Below, one piece after another: positions 17,506-27,096 of a stretch of 64,000 nt of DNA. Numbering within the stretch: the first letter of the stretch is position 1; every line of letters begins with the position of its first letter. The stretch lies in contig NZ_JACXBU010000002.1 in NCBI RefSeq assembly GCF_014700075.1, positions 62,001 through 126,000 on the forward strand, in the 5' to 3' direction. Position numbers and translations under genes: made by a program. The notes beneath the pieces are model-generated. The model saw only the letters and a program-made list of their open reading frames with translations, searched no databases and was not told the origin of the DNA. This DNA comes from Pseudomonas sp. JM0905a. Lineage in GTDB: Bacteria; Pseudomonadota; Gammaproteobacteria; Pseudomonadales; Pseudomonadaceae.

Positions 17506-18816
17506 ATGAACATGATTGCCAACACCGCCTTGCTTGACCCGATGGAGACTGCCAGCGTCGACCAACTGCGCCAGCACCAGCTGGAGCGCCTGCGCTGGAG
17601 CCTCAAGCACGCCTACGAGAACGTCCCGCTGTACCGCCAGCGCTTCGATGAAAAAGGCGTGCACCCGGACGATCTGAAATCCCTGGAAGACCTGGCGAAA
17701 TTCCCCTTCACCGGCAAGAACGACCTGCGCGACAACTATCCCTACGGCATGTTCGCCGTGCCGCAGAGCGAGATCGTGCGCATCCACGCATCCAGTGGCA
17801 CCACCGGCAAGCCTACCGTGGTCGGCTACACCCAGAACGACATCGACACCTGGGCCAACGTGGTCGCGCGCTCGATCCGTGCCGCCGGTGGCCGCAAGGG
17901 TGACAAGGTGCACATCTCCTACGGTTACGGCCTGTTCACCGGCGGCCTGGGCGCCCACTACGGTGCCGAGCGCCTGGGCTGCACCGTGATTCCGATGTCC
18001 GGCGGCCAGACCGAGAAGCAGGTCCAGCTGATCCGCGACTTCCAGCCGGACATCATCATGGTCACCCCGTCCTACATGCTGAACCTCGCGGACGAGATCG
18101 AGCGCCAGGGCATCGACCCGCACAAGCTGGCCCTACGCCTCGGTATCTTCGGCGCCGAGCCCTGGACCGCCGAACTACGCCGCGCCATTGAAGAGCGCAT
18201 GGGCATCACCGCCCTCGACATCTACGGCCTGTCGGAAATCATGGGCCCCGGGGTCGCCATGGAATGCGCGGAAACCAAAGACGGCCCGACCATCTGGGAA
18301 GACCACTTCTACCCCGAGATCATCGACCCGGTGACCGGCGAAGTGCTGCCGGACGGCCAGATGGGTGAGCTGGTGTTCACCTCGCTGTCGAAAGAAGCGC
18401 TGCCGATGATCCGTTATCGCACCCGCGACCTGACCCGCCTGCTGCCGGGCACCGCCCGCCCGATGCGCCGGATGGACAAGATCACCGGCCGCAGCGACGA
18501 CATGCTGATCATCCGTGGCGTGAACGTGTTTCCGACCCAGATCGAGGAGCAAGTGCTGAAGGTCAAGCAGCTGTCCGAGAACTACGAGATCCACCTGTTC
18601 CGCAACGGCAACCTGGACAGCATCGAAGTGCACGTCGAACTCAAGCACGAGCACGACGGCCTGGGCGAAAGCCAGCAACAGGCGCTGTGCAACGAGCTGG
18701 GCAAGTACATCAAGACCTACATCGGCATCAGCTCGCGCATCGTCCTGCGCCCCAGCTACTCGCTGAAACGCTCCGAAGGCAAGGCCTGCCACGTGTACGA
18801 CAACCGCAACAAGTAA
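17506..18816 (+). CDS. paaK: PaaK, phenylacetate-CoA ligase
   Basis: 436-residue AMP-forming ligase that activates phenylacetate to phenylacetyl-CoA, the entry step and the source of the PaaX ligand. It has the P-loop SSGTTGKPT (about residues 99-107), YGLSEIMGPGVAMEC, and YRTRDLTRLLPG with the C-terminal TGRSDDMLIIRGVNVFP hinge. The start is the first of two ATGs (17506, 17512). A 97-bp gap from paaJ contains a small GAAGCCtacGGCTTC hairpin at 17466-17480. A strong terminator follows, so paaFGHIJK ends here. Confidence 0.95.
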   Translation: MNMIANTALLDPMETASVDQLRQHQLERLRWSLKHAYENVPLYRQRFDEKGVHPDDLKSLEDLAKFPFTGKNDLRDNYPYGMFAVPQSEIVRIHASSGTTGKPTVVGYTQNDIDTWANVVARSIRAAGGRKGDKVHISYGYGLFTGGLGAHYGAERLGCTVIPMSGGQTEKQVQLIRDFQPDIIMVTPSYMLNLADEIERQGIDPHKLALRLGIFGAEPWTAELRRAIEERMGITALDIYGLSEIMGPGVAMECAETKDGPTIWEDHFYPEIIDPVTGEVLPDGQMGELVFTSLSKEALPMIRYRTRDLTRLLPGTARPMRRMDKITGRSDDMLIIRGVNVFPTQIEEQVLKVKQLSENYEIHLFRNGNLDSIEVHVELKHEHDGLGESQQQALCNELGKYIKTYIGISSRIVLRPSYSLKRSEGKACHVYDNRNK

Positions 18817-18829
18817 ACCTCGCGAAATC

Positions 18830-18857
18830 AAAAAGCCCCGCTTCGGCGGGGCTTTTT
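18830..18857 (+). terminator. Rho-independent terminator after paaK
   Basis: AAAAA, 7-bp stem GCCCCGC, TTCG loop, GCGGGGC, then five T. It marks the end of the paaFGHIJK transcript and the left edge of the T6SS-bearing segment. Confidence 0.95.
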
Positions 18858-19077
18858 CTTGGCGGCAGTAATCAGCCCTCCGTCACACTGCACCGCGCGC
18901 CCGCCATTTTGCCTCTCGACGTATTAACCGCCGGTCGGCGCAAGGACCATCCAATTGGCGAGTCTGTCGAACCGGCGCTATCCAGATCGACTCATTAGGG
19001 AGTCGGGCGCGTGATCCGTGCGCGCTCGGGATACGACAAGCAATGCCTTTTCACACCATCCAGAAAGGAGAATGGAT

Positions 19078-19431
19078 ATGAGCTACGTAGATGGATTCCT
19101 GGTACCCGTACCCACGACCAGCCGTGAGGCCTATCGCAAGGTGGCCGAGATGGCCGCCGGCGTATTCAAGGAGTGCGGCGCGCTCAGTGTCGTCGAGTGC
19201 TGGGGCGACGACGTGCCCGAGGGCAAGGTGACGTCCTTCCCGATGGCCGTGAAGTTGAAGGAAGGCGAAACGGTGGTCTTCTCATGGATCACCTGGCCGT
19301 CCAAGCAGGCCCGGGATGCCGGCATGAAAAAAGCGATGGAAGACCCGCGCATGCAACCCAGCCCGGAGACCATGCCCTTCGATGGGCAGCGGATGATCTT
19401 TGGCGGGTTCGAGGTGCTGGTGACAGCCTGA
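19078..19431 (+). CDS. DUF1428-family small protein
   Basis: 117-residue cytosolic protein with the DUF1428 pattern: MSYVDGFLVPVP at the start, ECWGDDVPEGKVTSFPMAV in the middle, and PFDGQRMIFGGFEVLV at the end. It has a dimeric alpha/beta barrel (ferredoxin-like) fold by family. Two in-frame ATGs occur; AAGGAG at 19065-19070 is 7 bases before the one at 19078 and only 1 base from the other, so I chose 19078. It stands alone, just before the REPIN array. Function unknown in the family. Confidence 0.85.
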   Translation: MSYVDGFLVPVPTTSREAYRKVAEMAAGVFKECGALSVVECWGDDVPEGKVTSFPMAVKLKEGETVVFSWITWPSKQARDAGMKKAMEDPRMQPSPETMPFDGQRMIFGGFEVLVTA

Positions 19432-19439
19432 TTGGACGG

Positions 19440-19985
19440 TTGGTCGGGGGCAGCTTCGCCACCCTTGGCGAATGAATTCGCCCCCACAACAAAGCACTGG
19501 GCCCGGCACAAACCCTGTGGGGGCGATTTCAATCGCCAAGCGGACCGCAGGTTCGCCCTGTGGGCCTCAGGGGCAGCTTCACCACCCTTGGCGAATGAAT
19601 TCACCCCTACAACAAGACACTGGGCCTGGCAGGAACCCTGTGGGGGCGATTTCAATCGCCAAGCGGACCCCAGGTTCGTCATGTGGGTCTCAGGGGGCAG
19701 CTTCACCACCCTTGGCGAATGAATTCACCCCTACAACAAGACACTGGGCCTGGCAGGAACCCTGTGGGGGCGATTTCAATCGCCAAGCGGACCCCAGGTT
19801 CGTCATGTGGGTCTCAGGGGGCAGCTTCACCACCCTTGGCGAATGAATTCACCCCTACAACAAGACACTGAGCCTGGCAGGAACCCTGTGGGGGCGATTT
19901 CAATCGCCAAGCGGACCGCAGGTTCGCCATGTGGGTCTCAGGAGGCAGCTTCACCACCCTTGGCGAATGAATTCGCCCCTACAAG
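19440..19985. repeat. Tandem array of REPINs, four ~124-bp units
   Basis: Four units begin at about 19498, 19621, 19745 and 19869 (spacing 123-124-124). They are preceded by a right-end fragment at 19440-19490. Each unit carries a type B arm (GGGGGCGATTTCAATCGCC), an inner GCGGACC...GGTTCGC hairpin, a GGGGCAGCTTC stretch and a type A arm (GGCGAATGAATTC), plus a spacer with ACTGGGCCTGGCAGGAACCC. Units are nearly identical. It fills the 588-bp gap 19432-20019 and ends at the tssA stop. Confidence 0.9.
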
Positions 19986-20019
19986 AAATAACCAGGCCCC
20001 GAGGGTTCGCCCTACCGCT

Positions 20020-21096
20020 CTACTTCAACACCCCCAGCAACTTCCACAACCGCCTGGCTTCGGCATCGGCCGTGATCAGCTCTTCCAGCAACTCGCCCAG
20101 GGGCTGGTTGCCCCATTCCACCGCACGGCGGATGACATAGGGCACCGGGCTGTGGGGTTCGGTGCGGGCGAGGTAGTCGGCGATCAGCGCCAGTTGGCGG
20201 TAGGCATCCTCGCGGCTGGCGGGGATGCCGGAGAAGGCTGGTGGCGCTTCCACCTCGGCGGGAGCGGGCTCGGCCGCCACCTCGGGAACCGGCGCCACGA
20301 TGGGCGGCGTCTGGGACTGCATGGGGATGAACTCCTGCATGAGCGAGCGGATGGCGTTCAGGATCTGCTGCAAGGTAGCGAAGCTGGGGGCGAGGTCGCC
20401 GAGCCAGCCGTCACACCAGGCATCCAGGCGCTTCAGCTCGGCCAGCGCCGTGTCCGCTCCCTGGCGAACACGAACGAAGCTGGCCGTGGGCAATTGCCTG
20501 AGGATTTCGTCGAGCTTGCGCTGTTCCAGCCGGGCCGCCTCGGCGGCGACCTTGTCCGCCTTGCTGTCGCTTGCCTGCACCTGGCGCTGCTGGAGCTGCT
20601 GCCAGCCATGCAGGGTCAGGTGGGCGAGGTCGGCATGGTCGGCGCCGAATAGCGCACAGCGGGTCAGGACGATTTCGCCATAGCGGCGGCCCATCCACTC
20701 CAACGGCGCCACGCGCCAGGAACGGTCGCCCTCTTCCGGCTGCGGATGCAGTTCGTCCGGGTAGCGATCGCACAGTCCCGCCAGCAGCCCCAGCGCCGGT
20801 GCCAAGCCGTCGAGGCCGCTGCGCAACAGCCAGGCCTCACCGAGCCAGGCGGCAATCATCAGGTCCTTGCTGCGGTCGCGCAGCAGCTCTTCGGCCAGGC
20901 GTTCCACCGCAGCCCAATCCCCGCGCTTGAGCTCCGCCTGCCAAACACCAGCAGGCAGGCTGGCGTCGTCCTCGCGGCGCAGTTCGCGCAGGCGGTCCCA
21001 GGCCGGGTCGTAGCGCAGGCTGGGGCCACAGGGCTCGGCGCCGGGAATGGGCTCCAGCAAGTCGCTGCCCGGAATCTCGGTTATCGGCAGGGTCAT
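20020..21096 (-). CDS. tssA: TssA, T6SS baseplate/sheath cap protein
   Basis: 358-residue cytosolic protein with an N-terminal ImpA domain (DLLEPIPGAEPCGPSLRYDPAWDRLRELRREDD ... KDLMIAAWLGEAWLLR). A helical middle is followed by a Pro/Ala linker at about residues 265-285, and the C-terminal region ends AVEWGNQPLGELLEELI. TssA primes sheath assembly and links baseplate and tail. Its ATG overlaps the tssM stop by 4 bases (ATGA). It is the last gene of the minus-strand tssJKLMA unit. Confidence 0.88.
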   Translation of the reverse strand: MTLPITEIPGSDLLEPIPGAEPCGPSLRYDPAWDRLRELRREDDASLPAGVWQAELKRGDWAAVERLAEELLRDRSKDLMIAAWLGEAWLLRSGLDGLAPALGLLAGLCDRYPDELHPQPEEGDRSWRVAPLEWMGRRYGEIVLTRCALFGADHADLAHLTLHGWQQLQQRQVQASDSKADKVAAEAARLEQRKLDEILRQLPTASFVRVRQGADTALAELKRLDAWCDGWLGDLAPSFATLQQILNAIRSLMQEFIPMQSQTPPIVAPVPEVAAEPAPAEVEAPPAFSGIPASREDAYRQLALIADYLARTEPHSPVPYVIRRAVEWGNQPLGELLEELITADAEARRLWKLLGVLK

Positions 21097-24000
21097 GGCG
21101 TCACCTCGGTGCTCACCAGGGAACTGGCATGGGTCGTGGAGAATGGCGAGCGCGGTGCCTTCACCGGCAGCGGCTGGATCGACAGCGGCAGCTTGCCGCC
21201 CTGGGTCATCAGCGACAGACGCATGTACATCAGGGCCGGCTCGCTGTTGCTCGGCGCACCGCGCACCGGCACCTGCAGGGTCAGCGGGAAGTCGGTGTAG
21301 TCCATGCTCGGCTGGCGCTGCAGCACCACGTGGGAACGCATCAGGCGCAGCAGCGCCCAAGGGCCGCGATATTCCCAACCCGCCTCCAGGTCGGCCACCG
21401 CCATGCTCGGCTGCAGGGGGTCGATGCTCGGCCGCTGGCTACCGTCCTTGGCCCAGCGCAGCAACAGCTGCATCGGGTCGCCGACGTTCCAGTGCAGGCG
21501 CTGCGCTTCACCGGGGAAGCCGATCTGACGTTCGCCGGCGTGCAGCCCCCAGGCGATCACCTGGTCGGCACCGCGCTCGGCGTCACGGTCGGTACGCCAG
21601 CGCACGTCCAGCTCGACGCCCAGCGAACCGGACGGGTCGCGCAGGAACAGTGGTCCGAGCCAGGTGCGCGCCTGTTTCAGGCGGGCGAGGAAGTCCTCCG
21701 CCGCCGGACGGTCGCTGGGGTTGCCCCATTTCAGCCCCGCTTCGGCCTGGGCCAGACGGCTATCGATCAGCTCCACCAGATGCTGCACCCGCGCCGGGTC
21801 GGCATCGTCGGCCTTGAGGCTGTAGGCGAAGGGGAAGCGGTCCGCCAGGTACTGGTTGAAATAGTCGGCCAGATCGTTCCAGGCCAGCGCCGCACGTTGC
21901 TGCTGGAGCTGGCTGCAGCGTTGCGATGCCTGGTCCCGGAGCACACGGGTGCGCTGCGCCAGGTCGCCCACCCCCTGGGACACGGCCGCGGTGGTCAGCA
22001 CCTGGGAACAGGAATCACGATCCATCTCGACGAAGTCCCGACTCACCAGCTGCTCGAACAGCGCCGGTGAGCTGGTGGGGTTCTGCGCCTTGTACTTGAC
22101 GAGTTCTTCGTTGATGGCCGCCAGGCGATTGACCCGTTCCTGCTCCGCCATGCCCAGGCCACGCTGTTCCTGCAGCCAGGCCAGGGCCGGAGCGGCGTTG
22201 TCGCTGGCGGCCTGCATGGCGGCGAACTGCTGGGCAAGGCTGCCCTTCAGGTCCGGTACATCGGTGGCGCGGAACAGGCGCAAGCCTAGATCGCGGCTGC
22301 CGTCCCACTGGGTGATGTCGTAGCGCTGGGTAAAGATCGGCATGGCGTCGATGCCTGCCAGGGCATTGCTCACATCCTGCAGCGCCTGGCGATTGAGCAG
22401 GCTCTGCAAGGCACCGGCGAGGTCATTGCGCCCCAGGAGTTGCAGGGCCCGCAGCACCTGCCCGGCCTGGTCGGCCGTCACCTCGAAGGCCTGGGCACCC
22501 GCCCCGGTGCGGGGTTCAGTGGAACCGGCGAGGCTGGCCCAGATGGCCCGTGCCCCGGCTTCCCCGGCGGCCTTGAGCATGCCATCGCGGTAGTCCGGCG
22601 GGATCTGCGCCAATTCCTGGGTCACGAAGGCGCGGTAGCTGTCGATGTAGCCAAGGGATTTGGCCAGGGCGCTGGCGTCGACATTGCGCAAGGTACGTGC
22701 ATCGGGCTCTGCGGTGTCCTGGCGCAGGGCCGTCACCACGAAGTCACGCTTGAGCAGGCCCTTGATCGCCCGGCTCAGGGCACTGACATGGTCCTGCAGC
22801 GCCAGTGTGCCGCCCGGCTGGCGCTGCAGCAGGTTCGAGCGGCTGCCGACGGACGCGATCCACTGCCCATGGAAATCCCGGCGCAAGCGGCTGGCCTCGT
22901 TGTTCAGGTTCTGCTCCACCGTCGCCCCCAGGAGACTGCTCTGGCGCACGGTTTCCAGCAGTTCGCGATAGCCGCTGACCAACTCTTCGCCATTGCTGTG
23001 GCTCCAGGAGGAATTGGTCAGCGCCAGCAGGCTTTCCAGGTCGTCCACCTGGGCATTGATCTCTTCCAGCTCAGCGAGGGAGTTGCCCTGCCCCGCCTGC
23101 AGGATGTCCAGGTGCAACTTGAGGTAACCCGCTGGGCGAACGAAGTTGTCCGCGAGGAAATACTGGGTCAGCCAGATTTTCATCAGCGCCTGGAAATGTT
23201 CCGTCAGCGCTTGCCGCCGGGAATGCAGGTCGAGGGGTTGCAGTCCGGGGACGGCCAGGTCGACCAGGACCCGATCGTAATAGGCCCGACGCCGCAGCGC
23301 GGAAGTGCTGAGTTCCATGCCGAGGGCGCCGTTGGCCAGTTGCGCCAGGGGCTCCAGCACGCCCTTGTCACCCTTCAGGGCCTCACTGAACCAGCGGTTC
23401 TGCTGCTCCAGGCTGGCGGCGCTGTAGGCCAGGTTGTGTGCCTTGACGTAGTTGGGCCATTCCTCCGGCAACTCGCCCACCACGTCGGTGCGTCGGTCGG
23501 CGGGACGGATTGCTAGGAGCCGATCCAGCTCCACTTGCTGCATCCGCGCCAGGGGCTGCATGGCCTCGCTACGGGCCATGGCGCGCAGCACCTCGTCCAT
23601 CTCGCCGTTGAGGGAGGAGAACCAGGAGGTGGGAAAGGCCAGTGACGCGAAATGCCAGCGCGGGGCATCCCGCAGCAGGTTCCAGAAGCCCTGGACGTTG
23701 CGCCGTGCCTGTTCCTGGCTCCGCGCTGGGTCCTTCAGTTCCACGTGGGCGCTCTGCGCCACCTGCAGAACGCGTGTCAGCTCGCGGGCGTCGCGCTGGC
23801 CGTCATGCCAGGCCCAGAGCATGCCCAGCAGCCAGAAAGAGCCGATGACCGCCGCCGTACCCGCGACCACCTGCTGCCAGCGCCGCCGCAGGCGCAGGAT
23901 ACGCGGCACCGCCTGGGCCAGCCCCTGCTCGGCGAGAAAGCGCTGGCTCCAGAGCCCGGCAGAAAAAACGCCCCGTGTGCGCGGCTGCTCGCCGGTGGGA

Positions 24001-24914
24001 ATGTCCCACGGATCGGCGGCGCCTCCGAGTACCTGCGCGGAGCTGAAGAACAGACCACGCAGCCTCGGTGCCTCGCCCTGGGCGTTACCCTGGAACACCG
24101 CTTCGAGCAGGGCGCGCAGGTTGCCCCGCAGGCCATCCACCTGCCCGGGCAGGCGGTAGAGGTCTTCCCCCAGCTCGCCCCGGAGCGCGCCGACTTCCAG
24201 GATCGCCGCCTGGAGCGCCTGCACCACCTCGTCCAGGGCATCGTCCAGCCAGTAGCCTTGCCAGCCCGCTTCCAGGGCATAGGGCGACGACCATCCCAGG
24301 GCCCGCTCACGGCCCTCTTCCGGCAGTGCAGCCACCAGCTCCTGGAACCCCGGCAATTCCTCCAGTCCGGTGACCAGCACATGCACCGGCAGGCTCAGTC
24401 CGAGCCGCTGCAGCAGCTCGCCGAAGCGGCGGCGCAGGGCAATGGCATCGGTTGCCAGTTGCGCATCGTCCAGCAGGCGCGCCACGGGTATGGTCCAGAT
24501 CACCCCATCCAGCGGTCGCTGGCCGCGCAGGCGCAGCAGCATGCCCAGCAGCCGGCGCCAGGCGAAGGCCGGCACGGCGCCGCCTTCCTCCGGCAGGAAC
24601 AAGCCCTGGGGCACCACCAGCAGCGAGCCATCCGGGTCAGCCCACCAGCGCCCGAACCAGGCCGCCCGGCCCACCGGAGCCAATTGCCAGTCGATGCAGA
24701 GCTGGCAGCCTTCACGCGGGTCACCGACCAGCAGCAGCCAGGGGGTCTGGTAACGGTCCTGGCTGCCCTGGTCGTGCTCCATTTTGCGCACGGCGTTGTA
24801 GAAGCTGCGGATGGCCGCGCCGGACTGGGTGCGCAACCACCACCAGAGCGCGGCCAGGGCGACCAGGACGAGGACGATCGCAAGGACGATCAGGGCGATG
24901 GCGAAGCCGCTCAT
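21093..24914 (-). CDS. tssM: TssM (IcmF), T6SS membrane complex core
   Basis: 1273-residue inner-membrane protein that spans to the periplasm and, with TssL and TssJ, forms the trans-envelope complex. An N-terminal transmembrane segment lies at residues ~4-27. The cytosolic NTPase-like region follows, then a second membrane segment at about 349-369 (TAAVIGSFWLLGMLWAW), and a long periplasmic part with IcmF-related and C-terminal beta domains. The P-loop is degenerate: residues 63-70 read VGDPREGC with no GK[ST], and the NKxD-like site reads VTGLEELPGF, so ATP binding is doubtful. It overlaps tssL by 4 bases and tssA by 4. Confidence 0.92.
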   Translation of the reverse strand: MSGFAIALIVLAIVLVLVALAALWWWLRTQSGAAIRSFYNAVRKMEHDQGSQDRYQTPWLLLVGDPREGCQLCIDWQLAPVGRAAWFGRWWADPDGSLLVVPQGLFLPEEGGAVPAFAWRRLLGMLLRLRGQRPLDGVIWTIPVARLLDDAQLATDAIALRRRFGELLQRLGLSLPVHVLVTGLEELPGFQELVAALPEEGRERALGWSSPYALEAGWQGYWLDDALDEVVQALQAAILEVGALRGELGEDLYRLPGQVDGLRGNLRALLEAVFQGNAQGEAPRLRGLFFSSAQVLGGAADPWDIPTGEQPRTRGVFSAGLWSQRFLAEQGLAQAVPRILRLRRRWQQVVAGTAAVIGSFWLLGMLWAWHDGQRDARELTRVLQVAQSAHVELKDPARSQEQARRNVQGFWNLLRDAPRWHFASLAFPTSWFSSLNGEMDEVLRAMARSEAMQPLARMQQVELDRLLAIRPADRRTDVVGELPEEWPNYVKAHNLAYSAASLEQQNRWFSEALKGDKGVLEPLAQLANGALGMELSTSALRRRAYYDRVLVDLAVPGLQPLDLHSRRQALTEHFQALMKIWLTQYFLADNFVRPAGYLKLHLDILQAGQGNSLAELEEINAQVDDLESLLALTNSSWSHSNGEELVSGYRELLETVRQSSLLGATVEQNLNNEASRLRRDFHGQWIASVGSRSNLLQRQPGGTLALQDHVSALSRAIKGLLKRDFVVTALRQDTAEPDARTLRNVDASALAKSLGYIDSYRAFVTQELAQIPPDYRDGMLKAAGEAGARAIWASLAGSTEPRTGAGAQAFEVTADQAGQVLRALQLLGRNDLAGALQSLLNRQALQDVSNALAGIDAMPIFTQRYDITQWDGSRDLGLRLFRATDVPDLKGSLAQQFAAMQAASDNAAPALAWLQEQRGLGMAEQERVNRLAAINEELVKYKAQNPTSSPALFEQLVSRDFVEMDRDSCSQVLTTAAVSQGVGDLAQRTRVLRDQASQRCSQLQQQRAALAWNDLADYFNQYLADRFPFAYSLKADDADPARVQHLVELIDSRLAQAEAGLKWGNPSDRPAAEDFLARLKQARTWLGPLFLRDPSGSLGVELDVRWRTDRDAERGADQVIAWGLHAGERQIGFPGEAQRLHWNVGDPMQLLLRWAKDGSQRPSIDPLQPSMAVADLEAGWEYRGPWALLRLMRSHVVLQRQPSMDYTDFPLTLQVPVRGAPSNSEPALMYMRLSLMTQGGKLPLSIQPLPVKAPRSPFSTTHASSLVSTEVTP

Positions 24915-25678
24915 TCCGGCTGCTCCCCGTCATCCTTGACCGCCAGGTGCAGCACGGGCTCCAGCTCGGAGCGGATATCGCTCCACAGCCAGTGCCCCAC
25001 GACACTCAACAACAGCGCGAAGCCGAGAATCGCCAGCCCCAGGCGCAAGCCATCCGGCAATGCCCTGCGCAAGGGCATGCGCAGAGACGCCGCACGGGTT
25101 GGGCGCGCGAGGCTCTGCAAGGCACCGGCAGTGGCCGGCTCGCGCTGCCAGGCAAAGGTGAACAGCGCCTGTCGCCAGCGCTCATGCATGGCTTGCCCAC
25201 GCTCACCCCGCAGTTGGCCGTGGAAGCCGAGCACCAGGCATTGCAGGTAGACGTTGGCCAGATCGCGAGTGGCCGGGGCGCGCTCCTTGAGCAGGCCTCG
25301 AATGGCCGCGGGCACCCGCTCGCCGGCATTGCGCGAACCGTACAGCCGCGCTTCCAGTGGACGTTCCTGCCAGGCCAGCTGACCGGCCCAGTTGCCAAAC
25401 ACCAGGGTCTCGTCCAACAGCGCAACGAAGGCATAGACCATCGCCTTGACCTGGACCGCCGCCGAGTCACCGACACTGGCGAAGGCGCTACGCCAGAGGC
25501 GGCGGACGATGCGCGTCGCCGTCTCGGCGGTGCGGTCCACCAACTGGCCGTCGTTGTCGTCGGCGTCTTCCAGGTCATCCCAGGCGTCGCGCCACTCCAG
25601 CCAGGCCTGGCGGAAGGCGAGGCTCAGGGGTGCTTCACCGAACTCCGGTGGATACAGGGCCGCACTCCGTTCCGGCAT
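24911..25678 (-). CDS. tssL: TssL (DotU/IcmH-like), T6SS membrane complex
   Basis: 255-residue, C-tail-anchored inner-membrane protein. Residues 1-205 form the cytosolic helical DotU domain (YAFVALLDETLVFGNWAG; ARLYGSRNAGE; LQCLVLGFHGQLRG). One transmembrane helix is at about 213-234 (LRLGLAILGFALLLSVVGHWLW), followed by a short periplasmic tail. No OmpA-like peptidoglycan-binding extension is present. The start is ATG at 25678; tssK ends 18 bp upstream. Confidence 0.92.
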   Translation of the reverse strand: MPERSAALYPPEFGEAPLSLAFRQAWLEWRDAWDDLEDADDNDGQLVDRTAETATRIVRRLWRSAFASVGDSAAVQVKAMVYAFVALLDETLVFGNWAGQLAWQERPLEARLYGSRNAGERVPAAIRGLLKERAPATRDLANVYLQCLVLGFHGQLRGERGQAMHERWRQALFTFAWQREPATAGALQSLARPTRAASLRMPLRRALPDGLRLGLAILGFALLLSVVGHWLWSDIRSELEPVLHLAVKDDGEQPE

Positions 25679-25696
25679 CTACGCGTCCTTGGCTGG

Positions 25697-27031
25697 TCAG
25701 GCGAATTCGTGTGCGTTGGCTTCGAACAGCACCACTTGCCAGGGCCCCACCAGCGCAGCCTGGCCGGGCACCACGATGCAGAGTTTCTGCTCGGGATCGA
25801 ACCACTCTCCGGCGGCCTGGAGCACGAACAGGCGGGTGTCCTCACCCACGCTGTAGGCAACCTGCTCGGCGCGGCTCATGGATTGGTGCGCCAGGCCGCT
25901 CATGCGCTGGCGGGCGAGCGTGGGCACCTGGCCCTGGGAGGCGATGATGGCCTGCCCCAGCCAGTAGAAGGCCGACTGCTCACCCGCGCCGGCCGGCATG
26001 CGCAGGCCGATCACCAGACGCTGGCGGCGCGACTGGGTATCGGGCAACTGGATGGCGAAGCCCTGCTCCACCTGGTCGAAAGCCAGGGTGCGATAGCCAA
26101 CGCGCACGCGGGTCAGGGCATGCTCCAGCCAGTCCAGCACTTCGTCGTAACCGCGCTTGAGGTCGAGGAAATCCAGGGGGGCGAAGGCCGGCACACCGGC
26201 CACCGGGTCCAGCGCGCACCAGGCGCCGGCCATGCCCACCAACAGGCCGTGCAGACGGTCCGGCGCGGCCACCCGGCTGTTGAGCGCCGCCTCCACTTCC
26301 GGCAGGCGCGCCCAGAGCGCCGTGAGCTGCCGACGGGTCTCGGCCATGTCGTCATGGTTGCCGGCCTGCTCGGCCTGGCGCAGACGGCCGGCGAGGAACA
26401 GGCACTTCTCCCGCGTGCGGGCGCAGAGTGCGGCAACCGATCGCCCCAGGACGGATTCGGGAAGGATGCGCGGCGTTGGCGCCACATAGGACTGGCGGAC
26501 GAAGCCGCCGCCTTCCTTGGCGATACGCAATAGCGGCAGGCAGACGGAATCGGCGCGGCCGCTCTCGGTCACCAGTCGCGCGGCAGGCCGCCAGACCAGG
26601 ATGGGTTCGGGGTGTTCGCCGCTGGCCAGATCCGGCACCGCATCGCCCACCGCCGATTGCAGGCGGCCACGCAGCGGCAGCACCTGGCCGCCACGGCCAA
26701 GCGGATTCACGGCGAGAAAGACGGTGGCGCTGGAGGTTGCGGACTGCGCGATGGCGGCGCTCACGTCCAGCTCCAGCACCGTGCCTTCACCCGGCTTGAT
26801 GCTCACCGGCAGGCCGTCGGGGAGGATGGCTTCGAGGGCGAGTACGCGCACCAGGCCGGCGCTGAGGGCGGCGGGGTCGAGTTCGAGTTGGGAGACGCCC
26901 CAGAACCAGGGATTGCCGGCTTGGGCGAAATGGGCGGCGAGAACTTCCGCGCGCAACCCTTGCAGCTGGAAATGCTGGGGCAGCAACTGCATGCCCTCAT
27001 GCCAGCACACCGCGTCAGGCAGAACTTTCAT
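25697..27031 (-). CDS. tssK: TssK, T6SS baseplate adaptor
   Basis: 444-residue trimeric baseplate protein that links the membrane complex to the sheath assembly. It has the diagnostic N-terminal WHEGMQLLPQHFQ (residues ~10-22), FWGVSQLELD, then the shoulder and neck domains, and a C-terminal receptor-like domain. The ATG at 27031 follows GGGAGTGGT. It lies between tssJ (65-bp gap) and tssL. Confidence 0.92.
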   Translation of the reverse strand: MKVLPDAVCWHEGMQLLPQHFQLQGLRAEVLAAHFAQAGNPWFWGVSQLELDPAALSAGLVRVLALEAILPDGLPVSIKPGEGTVLELDVSAAIAQSATSSATVFLAVNPLGRGGQVLPLRGRLQSAVGDAVPDLASGEHPEPILVWRPAARLVTESGRADSVCLPLLRIAKEGGGFVRQSYVAPTPRILPESVLGRSVAALCARTREKCLFLAGRLRQAEQAGNHDDMAETRRQLTALWARLPEVEAALNSRVAAPDRLHGLLVGMAGAWCALDPVAGVPAFAPLDFLDLKRGYDEVLDWLEHALTRVRVGYRTLAFDQVEQGFAIQLPDTQSRRQRLVIGLRMPAGAGEQSAFYWLGQAIIASQGQVPTLARQRMSGLAHQSMSRAEQVAYSVGEDTRLFVLQAAGEWFDPEQKLCIVVPGQAALVGPWQVVLFEANAHEFA

Positions 27032-27096
27032 ACCACTCCCCTTCGACGTCCGACGTTGTCGCGAGCTCGACGCCCTGTTGCTTCAGGGGCCTTCCG

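Noticed and set aside
19440-19985. Possible CRISPR array because of regular repeats
   Set aside because: Spacers between repeats are as conserved as the repeats, unit length is ~124 bp, and no cas genes are present; it is a REPIN tandem array.
19432-20652. Open frames running through the REPIN array (19432-19722, 19472-19846, 19807-20652)
   Set aside because: Repeat-derived peptides such as NEFAPT and GGDFNRQ with no real coding signal.
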